Positions 16,935-25,018 of a stretch of DNA of 64,000 nt are shown here, piece by piece (positions within the stretch are counted from its first letter, which is position 1; every line of letters begins with the position of its first letter). Below the pieces are notes generated by a model. That model did no database searches. It worked only from the letters and a program-made list of their open reading frames with translations, and was not told where the DNA came from. A program made the position numbers and the translations under genes. The stretch is from Halobacillus fulvus (GTDB lineage: Bacteria > Bacillota > Bacilli > Bacillales > Halobacillaceae), in the NCBI GenBank assembly GCA_004078665.1, contig SCFO01000001.1, positions 26,377-90,376 of the forward strand, given 5' to 3'.

Positions 16935-18206
16935 ATGGACGTATTGAAAGATTTGCGTGATCGTGGGTTAGTGAACCAAATGACTGATGAAGAAGGTTTA
17001 CAAAAGCATTTAAGTGAGAAACAGGTGACCTTGTACTGCGGGTTTGACCCGACAGCAGACAGTCTTCACATCGGGCACCTGTTGCCAGTCCTCATGTTGA
17101 AGAGATTCCAGCAGGCAGGCCATCGCCCGATTGCACTAGTCGGCGGTGGAACAGGGATGATCGGGGATCCGAGTGGACGTTCTACAGAGCGCCAATTAAA
17201 TTCAGCAGATGTAGTCAAGCAATACAGTGAGCGCATCAAAGAGCAGCTGGCCAAAATCTTGAATTTTGATGAAGGGGAAAATGCAGCCGTTGCCCGTAAC
17301 AACTACGAATGGCTGTCCGAAATGTCGATCATTGACCTCCTTAGAGATACAGGAAAGCATTTCGGAATCAATTACATGCTGGCAAAAGATTCAGTAGAAT
17401 CCAGAATCGAGAACGGCATCAGTTTCACAGAGTTCTCGTACATGATTCTTCAATCTCTTGACTTCCAGAAGCTATACGAAAAAGAAAACTGCACCCTTCA
17501 AATCGGTGGTAGCGATCAGTGGGGAAACATTACGGCAGGACTTGAGCTGCTTCGTCGTACCGCTGCAGGTGAGAAAGAAGTGGAAGCTTACGGATTAACC
17601 GTTCCGTTGATTACAAAAGCGGACGGTTCCAAGTTCGGGAAAACGGCAGGCGGAGCGATCTGGCTGGATCCGGAGAAAACGACACCTTACGAGTTCTACC
17701 AGTTCTGGATCAATGTCGATGACCGTGATGTCGTGAAGTTCTTGAAATACTTCACCTTCCTTTCGATGGAGGAAATTGCTGAGCTTGAAAAAGAGGTGGA
17801 AACACAGCCTGAGAAACGGGTGGCTCAACGCCGTCTAGCGGAAGAAATGACGAAGCTTGTTCATGACGAAGAAGCTTTGAAACAAGCGGAGCGTATTACG
17901 GAAGCACTTTTCAGCGGAGATATTAAATCGTTGTCTGGAAGTGAAATCGAACAAGGGTTCAAAGATGTTCCGGCCTACACTTCAGAGGATAATGAACCGC
18001 AGTTGTTACAGCTGCTTGTAGATGCTGGCATTTCTTCTTCCAAGCGTCAGGCTCGTGAAGATATTGGCAATGGTGCGATCTACATCAATGGGGAACGGAA
18101 TCAAGATATGAAGCACACGATTGCGGAAAGCGACCGAATCGAAGACCGCTTTACGATCATTCGTCGTGGTAAGAAGAAATACTTCCTGATCCGTTACGAA
18201 GGTTAA
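16935..18206 (+). CDS. tyrS: Tyrosyl-tRNA synthetase
   Basis: Class I aminoacyl-tRNA synthetase charging tRNA-Tyr. It has the HIGH signature (DSLHIGHLLP, about residue 45), the Tyr-binding core (GGSDQWGNITAG), a KMSKS-like loop SKFGKTAGG (about 236) and a C-terminal S4 RNA-binding domain (SSKRQAREDIGNGAIYINGE, about 355-375). 423 residues is standard for the Bacillus TyrS1 type. AAAGGAG lies 9 nt before the ATG. Expression is controlled by the T-box leader immediately upstream, and a terminator follows. Confidence 0.97.
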   Translation: MDVLKDLRDRGLVNQMTDEEGLQKHLSEKQVTLYCGFDPTADSLHIGHLLPVLMLKRFQQAGHRPIALVGGGTGMIGDPSGRSTERQLNSADVVKQYSERIKEQLAKILNFDEGENAAVARNNYEWLSEMSIIDLLRDTGKHFGINYMLAKDSVESRIENGISFTEFSYMILQSLDFQKLYEKENCTLQIGGSDQWGNITAGLELLRRTAAGEKEVEAYGLTVPLITKADGSKFGKTAGGAIWLDPEKTTPYEFYQFWINVDDRDVVKFLKYFTFLSMEEIAELEKEVETQPEKRVAQRRLAEEMTKLVHDEEALKQAERITEALFSGDIKSLSGSEIEQGFKDVPAYTSEDNEPQLLQLLVDAGISSSKRQAREDIGNGAIYINGERNQDMKHTIAESDRIEDRFTIIRRGKKKYFLIRYEG

Positions 18207-18212
18207 TGAGGG

Positions 18213-18250
18213 GGAGTCCTTGACTTTAACAGTCAGGGGCTCTTTTTTTT
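18213..18250 (+). terminator. Intrinsic terminator of tyrS
   Basis: GAGTCCTTGACT pairs imperfectly with AGTCAGGGGCTC and is followed by eight T residues. Confidence 0.85.
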
Positions 18251-18334
18251 GGCTAGTTAAGGGAAGGGCCGACTTTGTTCTTAATTAATCAGATGGCATT
18301 AATGATAAGAGTGAGCAGGGCCTTTTGATTAAAC

Positions 18335-18374
18335 AAAAACCCCGAACTTGTCGAAACCGACAAATTCGGGGTTT
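18335..18374 (-). terminator. Intrinsic terminator of rpsD
   Basis: Minus strand: AAACCCCGAATTTGTCGG pairs with CCGACAAGTTCGGGGTTT (one mismatch) before a U-rich run. Confidence 0.9.
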
Positions 18375-18392
18375 AATAGTGAGTCCACTCTA

Positions 18393-18995
18393 TTAACGAG
18401 AGTAGAATTCAACGATAAGAGCTTCGTTGATTTCAGATGGAAGCTCAGAACGCTCAGGGTAACGAGTGTACGTACCTTCACGCTTGTCTTCGTCGAACGT
18501 CATGTATTCAGGAACGAAGTTGTTTACTTCGATCGCTTCTTCTACAACGTTCAGCTTCTGAGATTTTTCACGAAGGCTGATCACTTGACCAGGAGCTACG
18601 CGGTAAGATGGGATGTCAACGCGACCACCATCTACAACTACGTGACCGTGAGTAACAAGCTGACGAGCTTGGTTACGAGTACGGGCAAGGCCTAAACGGT
18701 AAACAAGGTTGTCCAGGCGGGATTCAAGAAGAACCATGAAGTTCTCACCGTGGATACCTTTCATTTTACCAGCTTCTTCGAATAGACGACGGAATTGACG
18801 CTCAGTCAAGCCGTACATGAAACGAAGCTTCTGCTTCTCTTGAAGCTGAAGACCATATTCAGAAAGTTTTTTACGTTGGTTTGGACCGTGTTGTCCAGGA
18901 GCGTAAGGGCGCTTTTCAAGCTCCTTACCAGTTCCGCTTAAAGAAATACCATAGCGACGGGATTTTTTCCAGGTTGGACCTGTGTAACGTGCCAT
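18393..18995 (-). CDS. rpsD: 30S ribosomal protein S4
   Basis: Primary 16S rRNA-binding protein of the small subunit, also a general RNA chaperone in assembly. 200 residues with the N-terminal segment [19 protein letters not shown] and the central S4 domain ([32 protein letters not shown]). GGAGGAAATTCCT precedes the ATG. It is monocistronic, with a nearly consensus promoter and a roughly 190-nt leader that probably mediates S4 autoregulation, as in B. subtilis. Confidence 0.98.
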   Translation of the reverse strand: MARYTGPTWKKSRRYGISLSGTGKELEKRPYAPGQHGPNQRKKLSEYGLQLQEKQKLRFMYGLTERQFRRLFEEAGKMKGIHGENFMVLLESRLDNLVYRLGLARTRNQARQLVTHGHVVVDGGRVDIPSYRVAPGQVISLREKSQKLNVVEEAIEVNNFVPEYMTFDEDKREGTYTRYPERSELPSEINEALIVEFYSR

Positions 18996-19182
18996 AGGAA
19001 TTTCCTCCTTTATATTTTATTTTGCATAAAATAAGAACAGTGTGTCCTTCTCCCGTTGCTCATTATGTTTTCATGCACCATCGCTCCAGCAGCAGAGAGT
19101 TACACGATGCACCTCTTGTTTGAGGAACAAAATGAACACAACGGCGGCTCACATAGGCTGCCATTTATTTTACACAACGACC
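18996..19182 (-). promoter_or_regulatory. Leader of rpsD, probable S4 autoregulatory RNA
   Basis: About 185 nt between the predicted start and the rpsD ATG with several inverted segments, including GAGCAACGGGAGAAGGACAC close to the gene. Bacillus rpsD is known to be repressed by S4 binding to a structured leader; the length and placement fit, but I have not folded it. Confidence 0.6.
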
Positions 19183-19211
19183 ATTATAATTTTTTAATGG
19201 CGATAAGTCAA
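19183..19211 (-). promoter_or_regulatory. Sigma-A promoter of rpsD
   Basis: Minus strand: TTGACT (19211-19206), 17-nt spacer, TATAAT (19188-19183); 11 of 12 consensus bases. Confidence 0.85.
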
Positions 19212-19245
19212 GGGGCCTCATACGTTATTTGTTGATTTTGTATAA

Positions 19246-19281
19246 AAAAGAGGGAGCCATTCAGATTTGCTGAATGGCTCC
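19246..19281 (-). terminator. Intrinsic terminator of ytsP
   Basis: Minus strand: GGAGCCATTCAG, 5-nt loop, CTGAATGGCTCC, then CTCTTTTTT. Confidence 0.9.
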
Positions 19282-19287
19282 TATTCG

Positions 19288-19767
19288 TTAAATATGCTTT
19301 TGAACGATCTCGACAAATGAAGTTAAATATTTTTCATCTTCTTCGTCAAAGCGGTCTTTGGACGGGCTGTCGATGTCGAGGACGCCGAAAATTTCGCCGT
19401 CTTTTTCGATTGGAACGACGATCTCGGATTGTGAAGCGGCATCGCAGGCAATGTGACCTGGGAAAGCATGGACATCTTGGATGCGCTGCACTTTGTTTTC
19501 TGCGACGGCGGTACCACAAACACCTTTACCGGATGGAATACGGACGCAGGCCGGAAGCCCTTGGAACGGTCCTAACACTAATTCACCATCTTTCCAAAGG
19601 TAGAATCCTACCCAGTTGACATCATCTAGAAACTGGTTAAGAAGAGAAGAAGCATTGGATAGGTTGGCGATGACATCTGGTTCTCCTTCTAAAAGCGCCG
19701 CAAGCTGTTTGAGAAGAAGTTCATAGTTTTCTTGTCTCGTGCCGTTATACGTAATCGATTGAAACAT
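19288..19767 (-). CDS. ytsP: GAF-domain free methionine-R-sulfoxide reductase
   Basis: Single GAF domain enzyme of the fRMsr type, reducing free methionine-R-sulfoxide. All three family cysteines are present (LPACVRIP, GKGVCGTA, HIACDAAS), as are the substrate-pocket strands DVNWVGFYL and SEIVVPI. I start at the ATG at 19767, where AAAGGAGG lies 8 nt upstream and the 159 residues match relatives; a longer frame from 19842 lacks a ribosome-binding site. It lies divergently from refZ. Confidence 0.88.
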   Translation of the reverse strand: MFQSITYNGTRQENYELLLKQLAALLEGEPDVIANLSNASSLLNQFLDDVNWVGFYLWKDGELVLGPFQGLPACVRIPSGKGVCGTAVAENKVQRIQDVHAFPGHIACDAASQSEIVVPIEKDGEIFGVLDIDSPSKDRFDEEDEKYLTSFVEIVQKHI

Positions 19768-19796
19768 TAGGAAATCCTCCTTTATAATAAGTACTT

Positions 19797-19822
19797 CGAC
19801 AGGATCGAACATCCTCCTGTCG
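19797..19822. repeat. Inverted repeat between ytsP and refZ
   Basis: CGACAGGA and TCCTGTCG, perfect 8-bp arms separated by 10 nt, in the 125-bp divergent intergenic region. It may be a regulator site or a short RNA hairpin. Confidence 0.6.
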
Positions 19823-19892
19823 GGATTTGCTGGACGATTCAAGCAGGAATTAGCTGCTTTGTATCGAATATTTCCCTGAGGGGGTTAAAATA

Positions 19893-20486
19893 ATGAACCG
19901 ACAGAATGCAACGAGCGAGAAAGTACTGGACGTCGCCTGCCGACTTTTTTACAGCCAGGGATTCAACGGGACATCCGTTCGGGATATTGCCAATGCTGCA
20001 GACGTTAACGTTTCCTTGATCCATTATTATTTTAAGAGTAAACAGGGATTGTTCGAATCTCTTGCGATTAACTATTTTGAACCTTATTTAGAGATTCTTG
20101 AACAGGAATCAAACTCTGAACAGTTAGAATCTTTAGTGAAAAGAATTTTACATTATAAACAGACCCATTATCAACTGTCTTGTTTATTATATCGGGAATT
20201 ATCTTTAAATACAGTATTTGCGCGAGAAATGTTGGTCACCTATCTTGCAAAGGAAAATCATCTTTTCACCCAGCTGTTATTTGGAAAATCAAGAGAGCTG
20301 GAAGTGACGTATGAAGAGAAGCTTTGCTTACTGCAGCTAAAAGGCTTATTGAATGCCCCTTTCATGATGCCACACGAATTCAGAGATCCGTTCATCACGG
20401 AATCTTCCATCAATCATTTTGTCAATGTATATAGTCGTTTGATGTCAGGTCACACGTCGGTCAAAGAGTTGTCCAGTCGTCAGTAA
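19893..20486 (+). CDS. refZ: TetR-family regulator of FtsZ, RefZ
   Basis: TetR-type DNA-binding protein that, in B. subtilis, binds sites around the origin and helps position the sporulation septum by acting on FtsZ. The N-terminal helix-turn-helix reads GTSVRDIANAADVNVSLIHY, followed by YFKSKQGLFESL; the helical C-terminal domain is typical. 197 residues. TGAGGGGGT precedes the ATG. The identity rests on the HTH and on the conserved location near ytsP, hisJ and ezrA. Its 3' end overlaps hisJ convergently by 26 nt. Confidence 0.82.
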   Translation: MNRQNATSEKVLDVACRLFYSQGFNGTSVRDIANAADVNVSLIHYYFKSKQGLFESLAINYFEPYLEILEQESNSEQLESLVKRILHYKQTHYQLSCLLYRELSLNTVFAREMLVTYLAKENHLFTQLLFGKSRELEVTYEEKLCLLQLKGLLNAPFMMPHEFRDPFITESSINHFVNVYSRLMSGHTSVKELSSRQ

Positions 20487-21279
20487 GAAGGGAAGTATCG
20501 ATCTCCTCGTAGCCCTGTTTCAACCCTTTTATACTGTGTGCATCTGAACCATATATAAGTGGGATCCCCATTTGAGAAGCTTCTATCGCCAAATGTAAAG
20601 GCGGGTATGTTTCTTGGCAATGGGGCTTTTTCATGCCTGCGCCGTTATAGTCAAGCGCGAGCTTCTGCTGTTTAATGACCTTCAATACCTCTTGTGCCTC
20701 CTGTTCCCAACCCGTTGGTGAAGGGAATAGCTGCTGGAATTTTTTGACGAGCGTGAAGTGCCCGATGCGTTTCGGCTTGTATATACCTAAATTAGCTTCT
20801 GCAGAACGAATGATCTGGCTGAAATACTCCTCATAAAGAGCCTCGATCGATCCAAAGTCATCTCGCGCCTTTTGAAACATATCCGGGCTATAGTCGAGAC
20901 AATACCATTCGTTCTTTCCTTTTAGAAAGTGAACAGACAGGATACTGTCATCAAGTTCCGGTCCATATTCATTAAGGAAGCTTTCGGTCTCCTTTTCAAA
21001 TCCTTCTATATAATCCACTTCAAAACCGATGTTGATTTGAATGTCCCTTTTATACGTTTGCTTTAAAGATTTTAATTCGGATACATATTTTTCCACGTCC
21101 CTCTTAGCCATACTGCTGTCTTTTTCCGGTACAGGATCCTCAAAAGAGGGGGGAAGAGGCGCATGTTCTGTGAATGTCATCGTCTTATAACCTAACGAAA
21201 TGCCTTTTTCTATATAAGATTTGATGGGGTCAGAAGTCCCGTGTGGACAGTAAGGGGAATGGATGTGCCCGTCCATCAT
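20461..21279 (-). CDS. hisJ: Histidinol-phosphatase, PHP type
   Basis: Dephosphorylates L-histidinol phosphate in histidine synthesis. The PHP metal-binding motifs are MDGHIHSPYCPHG at the N-terminus, FTEHAP (about residues 36-41), the GFEVDYIEG strand, and YGSDAHSIKG near the C-terminus. 272 residues is close to the 268 of B. subtilis HisJ. AAGGAG lies 9 nt before the first of two adjacent ATG codons. The last codons overlap the end of refZ on the opposite strand. Confidence 0.9.
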   Translation of the reverse strand: MMDGHIHSPYCPHGTSDPIKSYIEKGISLGYKTMTFTEHAPLPPSFEDPVPEKDSSMAKRDVEKYVSELKSLKQTYKRDIQINIGFEVDYIEGFEKETESFLNEYGPELDDSILSVHFLKGKNEWYCLDYSPDMFQKARDDFGSIEALYEEYFSQIIRSAEANLGIYKPKRIGHFTLVKKFQQLFPSPTGWEQEAQEVLKVIKQQKLALDYNGAGMKKPHCQETYPPLHLAIEASQMGIPLIYGSDAHSIKGLKQGYEEIDTSLLTDDWTTL

Positions 21280-21438
21280 AACTGAAAACTCCTTTTATAT
21301 TGAATTTTTTGTCAACATGTAGATAATTTTGAAATATTTTAGCCAAAATCCAAGCCAACATGGTATCATTATAAACAATAACAAAACAATTCGGAACGAT
21401 ATGCATCAAGGAAGATGTATTTTGTAAGGAGGCTATGT

Positions 21439-23130
21439 ATGGAGTACGTCATTGGGGGTATTTTGTTACTGATCGTATTGTTCATCGTAGGTTTGATTTG
21501 GCGTAAAAAGGTGTACGATGAAGTTGACCGTCTGGAAGGCTGGAAGATGGACATCATGAATCGAAGAGTGACGGACGAACTATCAAAGGTGAAGAGCTTG
21601 AACCTATCTGGCGAGACACAGGAGAAATTCGAAGCATGGCGTGGCCGTTGGGATCAAATTCTTACAAAAGATTTGCCTGGGCTTGAAGAGGATTTATTCG
21701 ACGCGGAAGATGCTGCGGACAAGTATAAGTTGAAACGTGTGAAAAAAGTCCTTGCGGAAACAGAGAACAAGCTCTCTTCCATTGAAGATACGATCGAGTC
21801 CATGTATAAGGAATTAGACAATCTGCTGGATTCTGAGAAGAACAGCCGTGAGGAAGTAGAAGCGATTCAGCCTGAGTTGAAGGAACTTTCGAAGCGTTTG
21901 ATTCAAAATCGTTACCAGTATGGTAAAGCCGTTTATTTGTTCGAAGGTCGTGTGGAGAAGCTTGAGCAACAGGTGAAGGAGTTCGCTCAGTTAGTCGATC
22001 AGGGAGACTACATTGAAGCGAATACGCTTGTACAAAAGACGAAGGAAGAATTGTCCACGCTTAAACTGGAAGCCGATACTTTCCCACAGCTTTACAAATC
22101 TGCCCGTCATACGATTCCAGAGCAGCTAAAGGAATTGAAGCACGGAATGAAAGATATGGAAGAGGAAGGGTACCGAATCGCCCATTTGGAATTTTTGCCT
22201 GAAGTACATAAGTATGAGCAGTTATTGACCGATGCGGTGAAGAAGCTGGACTTAGGGGAACAGACGGATGTGGACGAATTGCTATCCGAAGTGGAAGCCC
22301 GCATTCAGGAGATGTATCAAGCTCTTGAGAAAGAAGCGATCGCTCATAGTTATGTAGAAAAGCACTATGGACCATTGAAAGATCAATTGATTGAACTGGA
22401 AAACGTGCTGGAAGAAACACAAACAGAAGTAAAAGAAATTCAGGCGACCTATCAGCTTGAGGATCAGGATCTGGATGACTACCGTGGTCTTAAGACGATG
22501 CTCAGTCAATTGAAGAAACGTTTAGCTTCCATGGACGTTCAAATGGAAGATGAAGAGACCTCCTTCAGTCATTTGAAAGAAAATATGGAGCTGACGAAGA
22601 CCCAGCTGGAAGAATTGAGAGCTAAACACGAAAACCTGAATGAACGTGTCCATGCTCTTAGAAAAGATGAAAGAGAAGCAAAGAAAAAGCTGTTCAATAT
22701 GGAACAGCTTCTGATGGATACCCATCGACGCTTAAAAAGAAGTAACATTCCCGGCATTCCTGCCGATATATATAAGAGAATGAAGATTGCGAGCGAAAAG
22801 CTCGATGAAGTCTTTCAATCTCTTGAAAGGCAGCCGCTGGATATGGTGTCTGTCAACCAAAAGCTTGAAGAAGCGGTCCAGATGACGGAAGAACTGCATG
22901 CATTCGCAGAGCAGACGATGGAAAAAGCAGAGAGGGCAGAGCGGCTGATTCAATATGCCAACCGCTATCGCAGCCAATATCCGCTTGTCGCAGCTAAACT
23001 GCTCGAGGCGGAAAGTGTTTTCCGGTCTCTCGATTATGATGGTGCGCTTGAGCTAGCGTCTGAAGCACTCCATGATGTGGATCCGAAAGCTCTATCTCGT
23101 ATTCAGGATAAAGAAAACGTTCTTGTATAG
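21439..23130 (+). CDS. ezrA: Septation ring formation regulator EzrA
   Basis: Membrane-anchored negative regulator of FtsZ ring assembly that also recruits division and wall proteins. One N-terminal transmembrane helix (YVIGGILLLIVLFIVGLIWR, residues 2-21) leads to a long cytoplasmic array of spectrin-like coiled coils. I start at the ATG at 21439 because AAGGAGG lies 6 nt upstream and the 563 residues match B. subtilis (562); the frame opening at 21415 adds eight unlikely residues. A small membrane-protein gene follows after 12 nt, and nifZ-thiI lie downstream as in relatives. Confidence 0.95.
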   Translation: MEYVIGGILLLIVLFIVGLIWRKKVYDEVDRLEGWKMDIMNRRVTDELSKVKSLNLSGETQEKFEAWRGRWDQILTKDLPGLEEDLFDAEDAADKYKLKRVKKVLAETENKLSSIEDTIESMYKELDNLLDSEKNSREEVEAIQPELKELSKRLIQNRYQYGKAVYLFEGRVEKLEQQVKEFAQLVDQGDYIEANTLVQKTKEELSTLKLEADTFPQLYKSARHTIPEQLKELKHGMKDMEEEGYRIAHLEFLPEVHKYEQLLTDAVKKLDLGEQTDVDELLSEVEARIQEMYQALEKEAIAHSYVEKHYGPLKDQLIELENVLEETQTEVKEIQATYQLEDQDLDDYRGLKTMLSQLKKRLASMDVQMEDEETSFSHLKENMELTKTQLEELRAKHENLNERVHALRKDEREAKKKLFNMEQLLMDTHRRLKRSNIPGIPADIYKRMKIASEKLDEVFQSLERQPLDMVSVNQKLEEAVQMTEELHAFAEQTMEKAERAERLIQYANRYRSQYPLVAAKLLEAESVFRSLDYDGALELASEALHDVDPKALSRIQDKENVLV

Positions 23131-23142
23131 GAAGTGTTGCTG

Positions 23143-23478
23143 ATGAAAAAGTGGGGATTGATCAGTCTCGGTCTGATGACCACCCTTATATGGGGAGTTG
23201 TCCTTATTCTAGTGGTAACGACACTCGAGACAGATCACGAAGCTTATGACCACAGCTTTGCTGACAAATCTAATTCGCAGGTCAAGTCGTTGTCCAACGA
23301 ACAGCTGACCTTGCACTTCAGTGGACAGGAAACAGGTACAAATGGTGAAGACACAGCTGAAACCATTCTTGGAGATCAAGTTCTGACGAAAGAATGGGTG
23401 GAAGATGTGAAGGAAGACGGGAAGCTCAGTATTGACACGATTCTCGAATCCTTAGATCTCACAGTTGCACTTAATTGA
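23143..23478 (+). CDS. Small single-pass membrane or secreted protein of unknown function
   Basis: 111 residues that I do not recognise. Residues 4-25 (GLISLGLMTTLIWGVVLILV) form one hydrophobic helix, an uncleaved anchor or signal peptide with no clear cleavage site. The remainder is hydrophilic and acidic, probably extracytoplasmic. AGGAAG lies 8 nt before the ATG at 23143; a GTG at 23134 in frame is less likely. It starts 12 nt after ezrA and shares its terminator, so it is co-transcribed with ezrA, which suggests but does not prove an envelope or division link. Confidence 0.7.
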   Translation: MKKWGLISLGLMTTLIWGVVLILVVTTLETDHEAYDHSFADKSNSQVKSLSNEQLTLHFSGQETGTNGEDTAETILGDQVLTKEWVEDVKEDGKLSIDTILESLDLTVALN

Positions 23479-23487
23479 ATAGGGTCT

Positions 23488-23520
23488 AAAAAGCGACTGC
23501 TCACCAGCAGTCGCTTTTTT
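23488..23520 (+). terminator. Intrinsic terminator of the ezrA unit
   Basis: AAAAGCGACTGCT pairs with AGCAGTCGCTTTT across a 4-nt loop, followed by T residues. Confidence 0.92.
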
Positions 23521-23604
23521 GTGAGGGCTTTTTTAAGCATTATTGGTCGTTTAATCTAGAATGATTAGAGTGCTTGACTTTTTTGTAAGCTAATTTTCCA
23601 GGTG

Positions 23605-23732
23605 TTTCCGTTCATCTATTCTGGGAAGGAGAGGCGGGAAATGGCGAGACTCCTATGGGAGGAAGCTCAGCGCCCGCCCATGGAAAGCGAGTTATTTCCC
23701 GCCCCTCCAAACTCTGATGCGAGTAACGGAAA
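23605..23732. repeat. 128-bp palindromic intergenic repeat element
   Basis: Outer inverted repeats TTTCCGTT (23605-23612) and AACGGAAA (23725-23732) enclose inner arms GGAGAGGCGGGAAAT (23628-23642) and ATTTCCCGCCCCTCC (23694-23708). The core (ACTCCTATGGGAGGAAGCTCA, then GCCCGCCCATGGAAAGCGAG in two blocks) resembles the non-coding palindromic repeats scattered through Bacillaceae genomes. An 80-codon open frame across it is not credible. A degenerate partial copy lies at 63369-63415. Confidence 0.75.
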
Positions 23733-23809
23733 AATTATAACTTGTACTCTTAATTCCTTTGACGTGCCAAAACTAAGAAAGGGAGCATTAGTGTGGCTTA
23801 TTAAACCAC

Positions 23810-23837
23810 TTGATTGCCTCTCTAATCATGATATGAT
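23810..23837 (+). promoter_or_regulatory. Sigma-A promoter of nifZ-thiI
   Basis: TTGATT (23810-23815), 16-nt spacer, TATGAT (23832-23837), about 40 nt before the nifZ ATG. The 100 bp between this and the palindromic repeat show nothing else. Confidence 0.6.
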
Positions 23838-23879
23838 AACATAATGGACTGCAATTCGATGCAAAGGAGCAGAAGAACC

Positions 23880-25016
23880 ATGATTTATTTAGACAACAGC
23901 GCTACGACACATCCACATGCAGAAGTGTTGAAAAGCTACCAAAAAGTAGCGGACGTATATTTTGCCAACCCCTCCTCTGTTCATAAATTCGGAAGTGAAG
24001 CAGAGCGTTTGCTGCAGCAATCCCGCAAACAGGCAGCACAGCTGCTTCACGTTTCGCCGAATGAAGTTGTTTTTACTTCAGGAGGAACAGAAGGGAATAA
24101 TATGGCCATTAAAGGGATCGCCTTGATGCACCAGAACCGCGGCAAGCATTTGATTACATCCAAGGTGGAACATCCTTCTGTCATCGAGGCTTTTCGTGCG
24201 CTGGAGTCACTTGGTTTTGACGTGACCTATCTTCCGGTCGATCGATCCGGTAAAGTCGATCCTGCTCATGTTTCCGATGCCGTAAGGAATGATACGATTC
24301 TAGTTAGCATCATGTCGGTCAACAATGAACTTGGAACGAAACAGCCCATCCGAGCCATTTCGGACATTGTAAAAGAGTTCCCGAAAGTCTTTCTTCATGT
24401 CGATCATGTGCAAGGGTTTGGGAAAGTAGATGTACCGATAGGACAGATTGATTTGTGTACCATTTCCGGACATAAAATTCACGGGGTAAAAGGTACAGGA
24501 GCCCTGATTGTCAAAAATCACGTGTCGTTATTTCCGCTTTTACACGGAGGTGGCCAAGAAAGCAGTGTGCGTGGCGGGACTGAAAATCTACCGGGCATCG
24601 TCGCGCTCGTGAAAGCCATGAGGTTGATGAAAGAGGAGCAATCCCGTCATCACGATCGTCTAGAACGATTAAGGGACATGCTATGGGAAAGGCTTTCTTC
24701 TTATGACGATATTCTGATCAATTCCCCAACAGAAGGAGCACCGCACATCCTGAATTTTTCTGTGCCGGGCTTTAAGCCGGAAGTGATCATTCACGCTCTT
24801 GGAGAACGGAACATTTTTATATCGACAAAATCTGCCTGCTCCTCTAAAGAGCCGGACGTCAGTTCTGTATTACAAGCCTGCAATTTGGATTACAGCCGGA
24901 CAAACTCTGCTCTCAGAGTCAGTTTGTCTTATGAAAATACAGAAGAGGAACTCAAAGTGTTTTTAGAGGCACTCAAGGAGAGTATTCAACAACTACAAGC
25001 AACAATGGGGAGATAA
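23880..25016 (+). CDS. nifZ: Cysteine desulfurase NifZ (4-thiouridine biosynthesis)
   Basis: PLP-dependent class V aminotransferase-fold enzyme that takes sulfur from cysteine and, in B. subtilis, passes it to ThiI for tRNA 4-thiouridine. The PLP lysine lies in SGHKIHGVKGTG, the catalytic cysteine in TKSACSSKEP, with HVDHVQGFGK and GGTENLPGIV also conserved. I start at the ATG at 23880 (AAAGGAG about 10 nt upstream; MIYLDNSATT is the family N-terminus), giving 378 residues. thiI begins 2 nt after the stop codon. Confidence 0.92.
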   Translation: MIYLDNSATTHPHAEVLKSYQKVADVYFANPSSVHKFGSEAERLLQQSRKQAAQLLHVSPNEVVFTSGGTEGNNMAIKGIALMHQNRGKHLITSKVEHPSVIEAFRALESLGFDVTYLPVDRSGKVDPAHVSDAVRNDTILVSIMSVNNELGTKQPIRAISDIVKEFPKVFLHVDHVQGFGKVDVPIGQIDLCTISGHKIHGVKGTGALIVKNHVSLFPLLHGGGQESSVRGGTENLPGIVALVKAMRLMKEEQSRHHDRLERLRDMLWERLSSYDDILINSPTEGAPHILNFSVPGFKPEVIIHALGERNIFISTKSACSSKEPDVSSVLQACNLDYSRTNSALRVSLSYENTEEELKVFLEALKESIQQLQATMGR

Positions 25017-25018
25017 CA

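Noticed and set aside
23604-23629. Sigma-B-like GTTTCC-N13-GGGAAG in the repeat element
   Set aside because: It coincides with the left end of a repeat and no gene follows on that strand within reach.
23602-23844. 80-codon open frame before nifZ
   Set aside because: It lies across the palindromic repeat, lacks a ribosome-binding site and has no protein-like character.
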